From Acanthochlamys bracteata (lineage: Eukaryota > Streptophyta > Magnoliopsida > Pandanales > Velloziaceae), in contig CM034141.1 of NCBI GenBank assembly GCA_019914995.1, positions 3,884,001-3,948,000 on the forward strand: DNA of 64,000 bases. The letters are read 5' to 3'. Each line of letters starts with the position of its first letter. The stretch's first letter is position 1. The notes below the pieces were generated by a model, which had not been told where the DNA came from, made no database searches, and worked only from the letters and a program-made list of their open reading frames with translations. Both the position numbers and the translations under genes were made by a program. Positions 9,758 to 22,400 of this stretch are shown here, in pieces.

Positions 9758-11290
9758 ATGCAAGGGAGGATTATGAAAGTGAGGCCGAGGAATTTGCTTG
9801 AATTTCAAGAGATTCCTTCTGCTGTTGATGTTACGGCTTGTAACAAGATCTTGCAGGACTTATGTAAGTTGGGAAAGTTAAGTGATGCATTAAGTTTCCT
9901 TGACAAGATGACTGAGAAAAATATTCTTCCTGACAGTTCCACATATACCATTCTTATACATGGTTTCTGCAAAAGAGGGAAGATTGTTCCTTCAATTATT
10001 TTGCTTCAAAAGATGAAACATAGGCAAATGATGCCAAGCCAAATTGCATACACTTGTTTAATGGATGGTTTGATAAAAGAAGGCAACTTGAAAGCTGCAT
10101 CATATTTGTTTGAAGAGATGGTTGATAAGGCACACTTGAAACCTGATAATTTTGCTTTCAACTTGCTGATCGGTGGACAGTCAAGGTGCGGAATGGGATG
10201 GAAAGTGGCAAATTTAGTCCGTATGATGGAGCAGGAAGGTCTTCATCTAGATCTTACTACTTATAATTGCCTCATTGATGGGCATATGAAAAAGCATCAA
10301 CTGTTGAAAGCATTTGAATTGTACAAGGAAATGATGAGGAATGGTATTTTTCCTGATACTGTAACATTTCGCCTTTTAATTGTTGGACTTTGTGAGTCTG
10401 GCATGATGCATCTTGGGATGAAGTTTCTATCCAAGATGATGTTAACAAATCTTTATCCTGATGAATTGACATTTGAAGTTCTTATCAGTAAATACAGTGA
10501 GAAAAGTGATATCAGAACAGTAGTTGAACTGCTGGAGTGCATGAGAAGTATACAGATGGCAGCAACTGTTGGTATCTATAATGCTATCATGGGTGGACTA
10601 AATCGTAGAGGCTATTTGCAGGAATCTTACGCAACTCTACATGAAATGATGGATGAAGGGTTTACTCCTAAACCTGCACACTACATTAGATTGATAAATG
10701 GCAAATGCAGGATAGGTGATATTTGGGGAGCATTCAGGTTGAGAGATGAGATGGAGACCATAGGTATTGTTCCACGTGAAGTTGCTGAGAGCAGTATTGT
10801 GAGAGGTTTGTGCAAGTGTGGGAAACTTGAAGAAGCTTTGCTTGTATTTTATGGCATGTTACGTATATGTGAGGTTCCTACAATTGCTACTTTCACAACT
10901 GTCATGCACAGGCTTTGTAAAGAAAATAGGATATCTGATGCGCTGTACTTGAAAAATGTAATGCAAGACTGTGGCCTGAAAGCTGATGTTCCTACGTACA
11001 ATGTGCTCATCACCGGGTTGTGCATCAAGGATGATTTTGTTGAAGCCTTCGAACTTTATAAGGAGATGAAAGAAAAGGGACTTTGGCCAAATATTACCAC
11101 TTATACTGTGCTAATACCCGCAATTTATAAGGGAAACAAAGTTTGTGAGGGAGAATCATTATTGGAAGACATTCAACAAAGAGGCTTGATATTTTCTAAA
11201 AAATCTACTGAAAGTTTGCAAAGAAGGTTGAAACATGCTATGAGAATACTGAATAGTATTAGGAACTGTCAGAACAACAGTGTTTCATGA
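9758..11290 (+). CDS. P-class pentatricopeptide repeat protein
   Basis: This 510-codon frame is a near-continuous array of about 13 degenerate 35-residue PPR motifs with the usual signature of paired helices: DVTACNKILQDLCKLGKLSD, NILPDSSTYTILIHGFCKRG, HLDLTTYNCLIDGHMKKHQL, GIFPDTVTFRLLIVGLCESG, KADVPTYNVLITGLCIKDDF, GLWPNITTYTVLIPAI. There are no E, DYW or SMR domains, so it is P-class. Such proteins bind organellar RNA and act in its processing, stability or translation. From the ATG at 9758 there is no obvious targeting peptide. In frame, a TAG lies at 9734-9736; if that is the AG of an acceptor, the exon starts at 9737 and is in phase with the transit-peptide exon at 8416-8634. P-class relatives are often longer, so a 5' truncation is possible. 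Confidence 0.85.
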   Translation: MQGRIMKVRPRNLLEFQEIPSAVDVTACNKILQDLCKLGKLSDALSFLDKMTEKNILPDSSTYTILIHGFCKRGKIVPSIILLQKMKHRQMMPSQIAYTCLMDGLIKEGNLKAASYLFEEMVDKAHLKPDNFAFNLLIGGQSRCGMGWKVANLVRMMEQEGLHLDLTTYNCLIDGHMKKHQLLKAFELYKEMMRNGIFPDTVTFRLLIVGLCESGMMHLGMKFLSKMMLTNLYPDELTFEVLISKYSEKSDIRTVVELLECMRSIQMAATVGIYNAIMGGLNRRGYLQESYATLHEMMDEGFTPKPAHYIRLINGKCRIGDIWGAFRLRDEMETIGIVPREVAESSIVRGLCKCGKLEEALLVFYGMLRICEVPTIATFTTVMHRLCKENRISDALYLKNVMQDCGLKADVPTYNVLITGLCIKDDFVEAFELYKEMKEKGLWPNITTYTVLIPAIYKGNKVCEGESLLEDIQQRGLIFSKKSTESLQRRLKHAMRILNSIRNCQNNSVS

Positions 11291-13260
11291 TGACGGAGGA
11301 AGCTATTTAGGGACAGTGTAATGAGTTATCCTTCAGTGACTGAACCTGAAGAATGTATTAGGTCCTTGACACCTATGGCTGTGGATGAGCCTTTTGATAA
11401 GAATGGGAAATAAAAAATTGACAACGCCAAAAAATGCCTTGTCAGGCAGACTTACTGATAATTATGCATGACTGTCGACCTTCATTCTGAAGTTGACGAG
11501 TGAAATACTACTTGGAATGGATGATCATGCAGCAGGTGTTATACTGAAATGTGATGCAGAGATGTGCCAGATGCATGGTTCTGGTCTAACAAGCAAGCCT
11601 GGGAACAGTGGGGTTGGGTACATATTGTTCATACTCTACTTCCTTCTTGTTCATAAAAATCTTTGCAACATTCTGATAAATTGAAGTAGCTAGCTGAGAA
11701 AGGGGTTTTGGTTTCGGGTAGTCCTATGTGGCCAATCAAGTGATGGACACAGAAGAGTGATTATGAAATATGAAGTACTTCTCTTCCCTTTTGAACCTGG
11801 GTGAAGATTCTTCCTAAGGTGTTCATCTCCTGAACCAAAGGTTCTAGCATTTACTGATTTAGTAAATTTTATTCTCTCCAAGAGTTCCTCTTTCTAGTAG
11901 CTTGCCTGGTTCTGCTCACCTGACATCTCTAAAGCTATGCTGGATGGTGGAATGATCTATTTAGCAGCTAATGCTCCACTGCAATAAGAAACTCCTTTGC
12001 AGTTGAAGAAAGTACTGGGTACTGCTTGTCGGATAGATTAGATATTCTGGCTGATGGTCTTCCTGGAGTGGAGGAATATGGTGTACTGATCGAAATTGTT
12101 TGTGCCTTTTATGTCCAAAAACAGCCCCTTGGTAAAGGTGTAAACAGAGGCTTCTTCTGAACTTATGGAAGAGTAGTGCTACTTGGGAAAAAGGTTATCT
12201 AAAGCTTACGAACCTCAGATCCTTTACTTCACAGTTTTGTAATTAGAATGCTCACGATAGCCCTATTGACCACCCTTGTACGTCAACTACCAATTTGAAA
12301 ACAACTCTCTTTTATTAGCTAGTGGTCCGACAAATTGATTGGTATCTAGTTGGGATTTACTTAAGGAGCAAGGTGTTGGATTAAATGCATTGTATTATCG
12401 GTTAGAATTTTTAAAATTGTCGACATTATTGATTTTTGGAAATGGTTTCTTTTTGTTAGTTCACCTTCGCATGACTATGAATTTTAATCTGAATATGCGA
12501 CCTGGAGATTTGAGAAACTTACATGTTTCAAAGTTGACACATTGTGCACCTTTTTGTATGAACGTCCTCACCATACCTTTATCAAGAGCAAAATTTTGGA
12601 GATATGAATGATGTTGCCTAATATGACAGATGCAGGGTTGTGCTGATATTGTGTCAGCAAGTTTTCTTAATCCATGTAATTGCAAGTTTGATCTCATTGC
12701 CTAAGAAAAGCTCAAGCACCGTTGGCTCGATTACTACGTTTCCAGAACACTTAATAAAGCTCCATAGTAGTTTCACTGTCCTTGCAAATTTTTGTGTGCT
12801 AGGGTTGATCACAAAACACTTCAAGATTGAGATTGAACAGGTAGTTAATTTTTGCAAGGATTGACTGTTGAATGCTGATAGTATAGAACTAGTTAACGTT
12901 CATGTGTTTCAATCAAACTGATGGCACAAACTAAAGGATTTTGTTTCGATGCACTTGTCGATAAATTTAGTGTTTTAATTCGGTTCAATTTTGATGGTGC
13001 TCTTCCTTTGACTTCAGAGTATTGATTGGGCTTAGGCTATATATAGTTCATTTTTTATGGGTAGACCAGAATCTTCCTGCTAAGTAAATTATAAGAAAAT
13101 TACACTCGGGTGATAAGATACAAAAAATTTTTAGCACCTGAAGGGTCTGATTTGCAGTAGAAATCATTTGTGGAATTACTTGTACAGATTGAGTTCGCAC
13201 CTTGTGAAGGGTGTTTACGAACGGGTTTAAACGGAATGTTGAGACTCTGTTATCAATACT
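11291..13260. other. 3' flank of the PPR gene, no gene recognised
   Basis: No convincing reading frame. The first part may be PPR 3' UTR. Short frames (12339-12611, 12640-12864) have no recognisable motif. Confidence 0.4.
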
Positions 13261-14989
13261 AGAGAAGTTTAGAGTGTGTTCATTTAGATAAGAAGTAAAT
13301 TTTTAAAAAATAAATTATTAAAAATGAATTACTATAAATAGTACTATTAAAACTGGATTTGATTTTTGTATTTGTTTTTACAAAGAAGTAAATTGCAAGT
13401 AATTTAGTTTGTTATTTTATGCAATTTAAAAGAGATGAAAGTGATCTTTTAGTATGAAAAAGTGAGTTGTAAGAGTAAAAAATATATACTTTTAATATTT
13501 TATTGTAATACTTATGTAATCAATTTACGGGTGCAGAAGAATAAGAATTCTGATCTAAGCTTAAATGAAGACCAAAATCATATGAAAGTCTAAGCTAGCC
13601 TGTTGATATGATGCTTCACTCTTAAACTTGCTTTGTTTTTACTGCAATATGTATTGCGCAGCATGTTTGTGGACGTAGTAATTGATGATGCATAAGCATC
13701 ATTGGCTAGTAAATGCATTAATAAAAAAAAGATCCGGCCGTCACTCACGCTCCCAACTTGCCGGCCGTCAACTCGCCGTCACTTTTGACGGCCCTCTCAT
13801 GCTGACGCCTGTCGATCTGTTATGTTAATCCCCATAATTAGTTTTACCATTCTATACCAACATCTTTGAAACGAAGACGTCCACGACAGTCGAGAAAAAT
13901 CATGTGTTAAAAATAGCCTTGCTCTTTCTTATACCTAAAAGGTGTAGCAACGCTAAACATACATTTTTAGGCATGTTTCAATTGCAAAAAATTAAAATTT
14001 TTTTCTTCAAATTTAAAATTCAGTAATTTTATTTGTTTCAGTTATTATTCTAATTTTTAATTTTAATCTTAATTTTAATTTTAATTTTAATTTTATTTTT
14101 ATAATAACTCTATTCTATTAAATTAACTTCAAATCCATTTTTAATTATTATTTTGAATTTTATTTCTACTAAACTTTTTTACAAAATTTTAATTTTATAA
14201 AATTTATTTTAGAAAATTTTACTTTTATATAAATAAATATGACTTTAATCTAGACCAGTGCCGCAATCAGCGATATGGGAGTAGTTAATAATATAGTGAC
14301 TCGCATCTTGTGAGGATTAAATAATAATCATTGCCGGATCAAAGTATGACCACCATAAAGTTTATGTCTTTTCTTCTTTTGTCGAGTTAATCATGCTAGT
14401 AATAAAGTAAAATGTAAAACTGCTTAGAACAAGAAAAATTAGGATTTTTTATTAAGTAGTCCTCTTGTCTTTTTTACTTTGTTTTTTTAAACCTTCTTTT
14501 CAAATACATTCTTTAGGCACCTTTTGATTAAAAATGACCAAAATACAATTTACTCGTGAAATCTACGGCCTAAGTTTGATTTAGAAAAATAATATAGGTA
14601 TCTGTCTATGTTCGAAAAAATACTAGCATCAAAATGAACTCCATATAGTAATTTGTACCCAAAAACATTACTAAAAATATATAAAAATTCTTGAAAAATT
14701 ACACTCGCAATGAGTCGCAAGAGATCCTACAAAATTGATTTATAGCAGGCATTATAGAATCTTTTAAAGAACTATTGAATTCCAATGGGTAAAAATATTG
14801 GTCTCTTATCTAAGACACACAAGTTTGAGTATCAGCAAGAAATATTTTAAAAAATTTTAATAAATTTATTCTAAGTTGATCTAACGTGAATATATGCTGT
14901 TACAACCAAGTGCCAAACAAATGCGATGGTTGGGTTGCACATGATTGCATTTGAGTCAAATAAGTTCGCACATAGATGGTATTAGAAAT
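13261..14989. other. AT-rich spacer
   Basis: No gene. There is an AAGTAAATT-rich stretch at 13270-13540 that resembles degraded MITE sequence, a GC-richer patch with CCGGCCGTCA repeated at about 13735-13775, and a run of ATTTTA units at 14050-14100. Confidence 0.5.
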
Positions 14990-16998
14990 TTCAAATATTT
15001 TGATGATAACGCATATTGGAGTGCTAAGCTTTGAAAATATCTATATTGGATCTGAATAGTATGGAGCTGGATAGAACATGGTACAGAATTTGACTAACTA
15101 TTGAGAGCTAATTGATATGCCACATGTATTGGAGCCTAACTTTTTACTCACAAACCACGACATCAAATGGAGATCTCTTGATTGCAATTGAAACATGGCA
15201 TGATACAAGTAAATGGAGACAAAGAGCATGACACTTCATCAAGTAACGCAGACGAGAATTCTATGAAGTTTGCTCATCAAATGCTCCACGTCACTAGAAC
15301 TGGACAATACTTCAACACAATCAACGACAAAAGCTATATCTCTCACTTCACACACTATTTTTGAATTCTAATTTTTTTTTTTGGACAGAAGACATCTTGT
15401 AACTTCTACAGTCTAAAAATCAGATCATTCCATAAAAAAATGAACTACAAAAATAGAAGAAAAGCTCATTCTTTTGCACCTACCAATTCTGAATGCACCG
15501 AGTAAATTTTTTTTGGACAGCAGCGTGCAAATTCGGTATTTTTAGGCTCGAGTCATATTTTCGAGATCTAATTTTTGCTACTGAAAGCTGACACAAAGAT
15601 CTATTTCTAGTACAAATTTGAGACAAAATCATCTACTAACTAGAAAAATTCTCAAAGTGACTGGACAGAATGCATTCTAGATAGGACATAATCATGCTAT
15701 TTACGTGTGCATCCGAATTATTTTCGATTCATATTCGTGTCAATTAGTTGCAGCTGATTTCATAATAGGCTAGATCAAATAAAAAGTTTTCAGAATATTT
15801 ATTTTGAGATTTTATGGAGAGAATATTGGAGAATATCAAGCATATCTATAAAGATAGAAAATTTCAGCTTACCTACAACTCCTATCCGATCTAATTCAAA
15901 CACTCACATTTTGATTGTTCGTTTGAATTTTAATATGATCTTTATATGCAGATTGGAGATGACATATTGGAGATTAATTCTATGGAGCGAAATCTTATTG
16001 GTTACTAGGCCACAATATTTAGATGATAGAATAACAAAAACCTAAGAAACTTGTAACATAGATTGTTTTGCAGCATTTTTTTATATGACGTCCGTTGCAC
16101 TTCAGATTTTAAAGAAGTGTTCCTGAGGCACAATAGAAGACATCCACATCAGCAACAAATGGCCAACTAAGGAAAGAAATAAAAAAAAATTTCAAAGAAG
16201 AAGATACAACATAAATAACACATCAATTATCCATTTGAACTAGCGTTCTTGACCTTGCATTGCTTCTAGCCCTTGCAATCTTTGGTCAATCCAAGCAGTT
16301 TCATCTTGATATCAAAGATGACGACTCTTTGCTATATATTTCTAGTGATGGAGACAACAAGCATACACACTAATAGAGCAATCAAACGAGCCACTTTTCT
16401 TACTGCTCGATAAAGAGATTAACCTCATCGAGAGCTATTATTGAGATTCATTTTCTTTGTTTCTTTTGTGTGAGATCTGTTAAACTTAACCTTGTGAAGT
16501 ATTTGTAACATTGAGGAAAATGTTGTATGAGAACTTGTGAGTTCTCGGATTATTAATCTATGTATAGATTAGCGAGTGTCTATGAAGTTTTTGCGAAGGT
16601 GTGCACGGTTGTAATCTAAGGGACTTTAGAATGCCTAAAAGGTTTATTGGAGTTGTCCTTATGAGGAGACTCGGTTGAGACGGAGGTATTTTATAAAACA
16701 TCAAATCTCGATTAATTGTATATTGGCTCAAAATTAGTGAATTTTACTTGCGGTGTCAACTGACATAGACGTGGATACTGTGGTGCTGAACTATATAAAA
16801 ATTATCGGTGTGCTAATTGCTTTGTATTTCTAAGCACTCTGATTAGTTTCTTTGAATTATATTGTGCTAATATTTCAGTGCATGATACAAGTAAGTTTAG
16901 CCACTCGTCCGTAATCTTCTGACTACTAACTGCTTGCTATAACTGTTTGCTATAACTGAATTCACCCCCTCTCATCTTCTTTGAGTTGATATTCTACA
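14990..16998 (+). repeat. Sirevirus-like solo LTR, copy A (about 2.0 kb)
   Basis: The start TATTAGAAATTTC (decayed TGTTAGAA) and the end GATATTCTACA mirror each other. Near the 3' end are the marks of large copia LTRs: GACGTGGATACTGTGGTG, then CTGAATTCACCCCCTCTCATC just before the terminus. The last 870 bases align along their length with copy B at 35635-36503. Flanking pentamers GATGG and GATAT only partly agree, so the target duplication is decayed. No internal retroelement domain adjoins it on either side. Confidence 0.65.
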
Positions 16999-17658
16999 GA
17001 TATTTTTTTCAGATTGCACTTGTGTCCATCCTATGCGACTCGCATAGGGTCACATTGTTGCACTTAGGTTGCACATGAATTACACTTGGGTCCATCAATG
17101 AGATCCTATGTGACTCAGAAGGGTTATATCATTGCACTTTAAATCGTACTTGAATCCAACATTACAAATTCATATCAAGTCGTCATTGGAATAAATTTTA
17201 AGAGAATCTTAAAATAAATTCTGCACTAGAGTTTAATTTGAGCCTCTTAAATGAGAGACCACTATCATTTCATGTTGGATTACAACAAATTTTTAAAAAC
17301 TATAACAAAATTGAAAATTTTCACAATCTTTATGATAAATCAATTTTGTGCTACTTCTTTCGATCTTATAATCCTGTGCGACTCTATATAAATATATTTT
17401 TAGGAATTATTTTATATATTTTTATTGACTTTTTAAATTTTTACTATAATTGAAGCTCTACCAAAATTGCTTTAGATATATAAACAGACACTAATAATAT
17501 TTTTTAATTAACATTTGATCAAATCATTCACGAATATGTTTAGAATCATATTATAAGATTGTAAGAATTAATTTGGGACATATTATTTTTTAATTAATAT
17601 TGATCAAAGATATGTTATTTTGTTTCCAAAAAATTGATATGTATGTCTAAAACATTAA
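16999..17658. other. AT-rich spacer with two related short repeats
   Basis: No gene. A motif GGTTGCACATGAATTACACT at about 17069 resembles GGGTTGCACATGATTGCATT at about 14932 on the other side of the solo LTR, so the LTR probably inserted into, or beside, a pre-existing repeat. Confidence 0.45.
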
Positions 17659-19270
17659 CGCTGTGTTTGGATGAAGGGTTCATAAGCAGAAGAAAGCAGA
17701 AGGAAAAAAAAGGATAAACGAAGAAGGAAAAGAATAAGAAATTTTTGATGATGTTTGGATAAATTAACAAAGAGAAAGAAGTATAAGAATAAATTGTGTT
17801 TGGATTAGAAGAGTAATGAAAGAAAAATTTTAAAAAAAAAACAAAAATACCCTTTCCTTATTTATATTTTTTATAATAATTATATTTATTATTTTATTTG
17901 TAAATATTTTGATTTCATAAACTCACATAAAATTGATCTTACTTTTTTAATTATTAAATAAGTGCATGCTTATATAATTGTTCTTTAACAAATGATTCTT
18001 TTATTTACTTGGTGCATATAATAATAGGAGCATATTGAAACTACAACATACAACAAATGTTGATCACAACAGTATAAAGGAAAAAACAAGTTTAGAAAAG
18101 CATCACATTTATTGAATATAGTATGCTGCAAAGCATCTCAAAAAAATTTTATGATCAAAGACACTATTTACAAGTCTCAAAGCACAATTTGAAACCCATA
18201 ACATTTACAAGCATATAACTATCGAGGTCCCAGTATTCACAAACATCACCGTATTTTTTGAAATTTGGTAGTAACCTTTATAGCAATAACAACAACAGCT
18301 AATTATATATCTGAACTGACTGCTTCTAACATAAAGTACTATACACACTAATAAACGTAGTTTAAATTACAACTTTCAAATCTTGCTCTGACTAAATTTC
18401 AAACTGAAACATGGTTGCGGCAACGAAGACGGCAACCGAAATCTTGCCCCCGAATTCGTGCATTGCATGTGTCATCGGCAAACCTTCGACACTATGCCTT
18501 ACCAATATCACCTTAGAATTTCCTTAAAAAAATACTTTTCTGATTCATTTTTCATATGAAAATTACTCAAGGAAATATATAGTATGCTTGCTTTTTCTGT
18601 AATTTTATCTTGTCATTCTCAGGCAAGCTGAACATGAAGTCGATGAGTGGCTTGTCGTATGCCTCGAAAGTACGGATTGTATTAGGATCAGTTAGATCAG
18701 TGCCACAGCTTGCCATGTCAAGGCAAGTTAATCTATGACTGGCACGCTCAAGCCGAAGCTAGATTTTATACGAACACCAAGCTCCATGAACCAGAACAAA
18801 GTGATGATTTCTCTCATTATTGTTGTTGTTGCCTGCATAACTTATCTCTTTATCTTCTGTTAATAGATCTAGATGCAATTAGAGAATAAAGACAAATCGA
18901 AGTCTCACCAGAAACAGATCGCCGACGAATAGAAGCGGGCGCGAGCGCAAAGAACAGACAAAGATCGGTGCTGATCTACCGCAGCAGAGACAGATTGTTG
19001 ACGAACAGGAGTGAGCGGGGAGAGCGCAGGAGCGATGCTGAGCAAGAGCGACCGCGGAGAGAAAATGCGGGAGCAAAAATGAGAAAAACTTAGTTGGAGT
19101 GAGCGCTAGTGATTTTGTCTCTTCTTTTCTGTACCGTAGATTTTTTCCCTTCTACTTTTTCCGGTCTATCTCCCCTTTCAATAGTATATTACAATTCAAA
19201 CACAAGATAGAGGGGAATCGTTTCCCTTTCCTCTTCTTTCTTTTTATGAATATCTCACCCAAACACAGCG
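17659..19270. mobile_element. 1.6-kb terminal-inverted-repeat DNA element flanked by TTAA
   Basis: The left end reads TTAACGCTGTGTTTGGATGA and the right end, reverse complemented, TTAACGCTGTGTTTGGGTGA, with weaker inverted similarity (TTCATAA, AGAAGAAAG) continuing for about 45 bp. TTAA occurs exactly at both edges (17655-17658, 19271-19274). No transposase was recognised. The minus strand between 18560 and 19090 looks like captured or degraded exon sequence: a GC-rich 5' part, then MREIITLFWFMELGVRIKS and MASCGTDLTDPNTIRTFEAY, neither of which I can name. The superfamily is uncertain: Harbinger-like by TIR style, though TTAA is not the usual 3-bp target. Confidence 0.65.
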
Positions 19271-19334
19271 TTAAGTTTGAAAAGTCTGCTAAAACAAGTG
19301 GCCTATTTAATAAAAAATCCAAATTCTTTCTCTG

Positions 19335-19358
19335 TCCTCTCTCTCTCTCTCTCTCTCT
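19335..19358. repeat. (CT)n tract in the NOI gene 5' UTR
   Basis: About 12 CT units lie roughly 50 bp upstream of the putative start codon at 19407. CT-rich leaders are common in plant 5' UTRs. Confidence 0.85.
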
Positions 19359-19406
19359 TTCCCCCAATTTCTCGCCGCTGCTCTCCAGACGGATCGATAA
19401 GTGTTG

Positions 19407-22400
19407 ATGTCGGTAAGAATTCGATGATTCTTTAATTCGTTTTGCGATTTGCTTTTGGACCTGGTTGATCTTGATTTCTGTTAATTTGATTGGATTCACG
19501 ATCTGGTTTTCGTTTCTTGTTGATTGATAGGAAAATTTGGTATCCATGAAACCGTTTGGTTAGATCTTGGTTATAGGATTCAGCTTAAGCGGTGACTGCC
19601 TCTGTTATAGAGCGGTGCTGCTCTTGGTTCAGATTATCGATAGAAGTCGACTTGTACGCGCGCGCTTAAATAATTTTCTTTTGATTCCTCCTAGTGATCC
19701 TTATTAGTATAGGTAAAAAAGAGCGCTTTTAGCAACGTGAATTTTGTTTAGGCCCTAGTTTATGTTTTCTCTATTTGATAATTTGGTTCAGGTGGTTTGG
19801 ATTTCAAGTGATAACTGTTTCGGAAGAATATGAGAAAATTTCCAGAAGTTATCAGGGTAATTCAAACAGGACCTAAACGTTAACTTCATATAGTATGTTG
19901 CGATGTAGCCTCATTTTCTGCATTATTAGTGGTACTTGAGAACTTAGGCTAATGGCCTTCCATACCATAGTATTGCAGCTGAATTACCATATCTATGGTT
20001 ATGAGTTCATAGTAGTATGCTTGGAGCTGTCAATTTAGGAATAGAATAGGTTTTATATGATTTTTTCAATAAAAGTAATTACTCATTGCATGACAATGGC
20101 ATGATTGACTGTCGTGGTTGCCGGAGTACTTGTGGTGGTTGAGTGAAACTTGGAAGAGGTTATGTACGAAAAGTGGTGCATGATCGATTGCAATGATGGA
20201 AAAGTAGTTGAGAAATCTAGGTGATAAAGGCGAGGGTGGTGTTAATTGGGGGGAGGCGCGGTGACCTACTAATGAAACAGGTTGGAGCTCGAGAAGAGGT
20301 GGTGATTGATGTCGATACTTGAGAAGGAGGCCGTAGGCTGCCTGAGGTGGTGGCAGCGACTCAATTACCATTGAAGAAGAAGAAGAAGATTGGAGAAAGG
20401 AAGTAATTGATTAGATAATAACTAGTTAAGCTAAACTATAAGTATTGACGAAGTGGTCCCCTATGGTATGAGCCATGGTATTGGTTCATTACCATGTTAT
20501 TATTACCATACTGACCTGCTTCAAACACTGGGTTTCTAAAATATTTTACTAAATCTAAGATACTATAGTATGCTGGAGATAACTGTGGCATTATGCAGGA
20601 TACTACATCCTGCCTAACAGGCCCTAAGGGTGAAGGGTTTGGTATTAAGTACTACACCAATTGCAATGTATTTAGATTAGGCCCTATTTGGTGTTAAGAC
20701 TAAAAATACCATGATATTTGAGATAATACCATTGTTTTTTAAAAATTGCAATGGAAGCATACCAAACTTACTGCTTGGTAATTGTCATGGATGATAAAAA
20801 AAGTCCAATTAAATTAGGTCAATACCATGGTATTAGAAAAATCTGTTTACGAATAACAAAAGGGTCACCACGTTTACACTCACCTACAATTTTCTTTCAT
20901 TTTAGGAGTAGAGGTCCCAACTTAACTCCTCTCTCTCTCTCTCTCTCTCGCACACACACACACACACTCTCTCTCTCTCTCCACAAATCTATATTAATTT
21001 AGTTTCACTTAAAGTGTGAAACTATATTATTCTGTACTTGGTTCTTCCAAGCATGGCATGATACTATTAAAACCCTAGGCATGGTATTTGAGCTGACATA
21101 CAATGGTTATTATGATACTTCTAGCACCATTGCAGGGGGCCTATTTGGTGAAACTTCAAATAGAACTACATCCATCTAAAGTAGACCCTTAATGTCAAAC
21201 TAAGTGCATAATCTTACTGAACTTATTTTGTACTGTTAATCATCGTGCTTAGTTGTAATTTTGTAGTAATGACTCATTAGTGAGCCATGTTACTTTAAAC
21301 CATCACAATGAACACTTAAGGCATGTTGGTACATTGGTAAAAGATTTCCTTTGTAATTCAATTGTATTGTATTTTATCTGGCATCCATGCTACGTCATCA
21401 ACCCAAATACCATAGTTATGGCTTCAAACTTCATGACAATGCTGGATGAAGTGTTCGGGATACCATTGCTTGTAATTAATGTTTTAAGCACAGTTGGTAA
21501 CATGCAACTTGCATTAAATGCTAAAACAATAGGTAAGTTATTTAGGAAATATACTCCAACTTGAGAGTGGTCTGATATCATAGTTTAAGGTTCTTCGTGG
21601 TTATTTAGTGCATGTATGGTAGAGCTTTTAAAAATATATTATAGGTTCTGCATTCTCTTGGAAGCTAAAATGATATTCGGTTCATCCTGATTCTGATGGT
21701 TCGAGCTTTTGATTATATATTCTACTTGAAAAAAGGTATTTGGTAACATTTCTGATCATAAATTCTAGCCGCTGAGAATTAAAAGAAACTTTAGAATTCA
21801 AAAGTTAGAAGACCTAGTTTCTGAGTTTTAGATTCTGTTTCTATATAGATCTACCGAATAGGTTTTTATAGCATACCTTGCCTTCAGAAACATGCGAGAA
21901 AAGATTACCTTGTCATTCGCTCTGGTAAACGGAAGGCTCATTGACCAGCGAACAAATTAGGCTGTCCTGTCGAAAGAATTAACATGCACCAGCCTAAGCA
22001 CCCGAGAGAACCTCTTGAAGAGGGGAAGAAGAGAAAGTACAACTTCTGGAAGGAAGGAAAAATCTTCTACTCTGAAGAATGGCCTACAACTCCAAGAGTG
22101 CAAAAAGCTTGCAATACCAAGGCGATATAGTCAAGATGTTGATATAGTGAACATCATGCACTATTTTGCCCAAGTAGTATTCAATCTTTGCCCAGTTATG
22201 GTAAAGAATGTTTTCTGTGTCATCGTGCAAACTAGAAAAAGTTTTCTTTGTTATTACATGCTTTTAAGATTGAATACTACCTTGAGCCACAATGTATTTT
22301 GCACAATATCCCACCTAATTGCTTTAAGTTGGTCCATGATCCACTCGTTATTGAACTATGACCTGCTTCTACTTAAATATGTACTGTTTTATTGAAATAC

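Noticed and set aside
19152-19547. 131-codon minus-strand frame with a long RERERERERG run
   Set aside because: The run is the antisense of the CT microsatellite; no conserved sequence beyond it.
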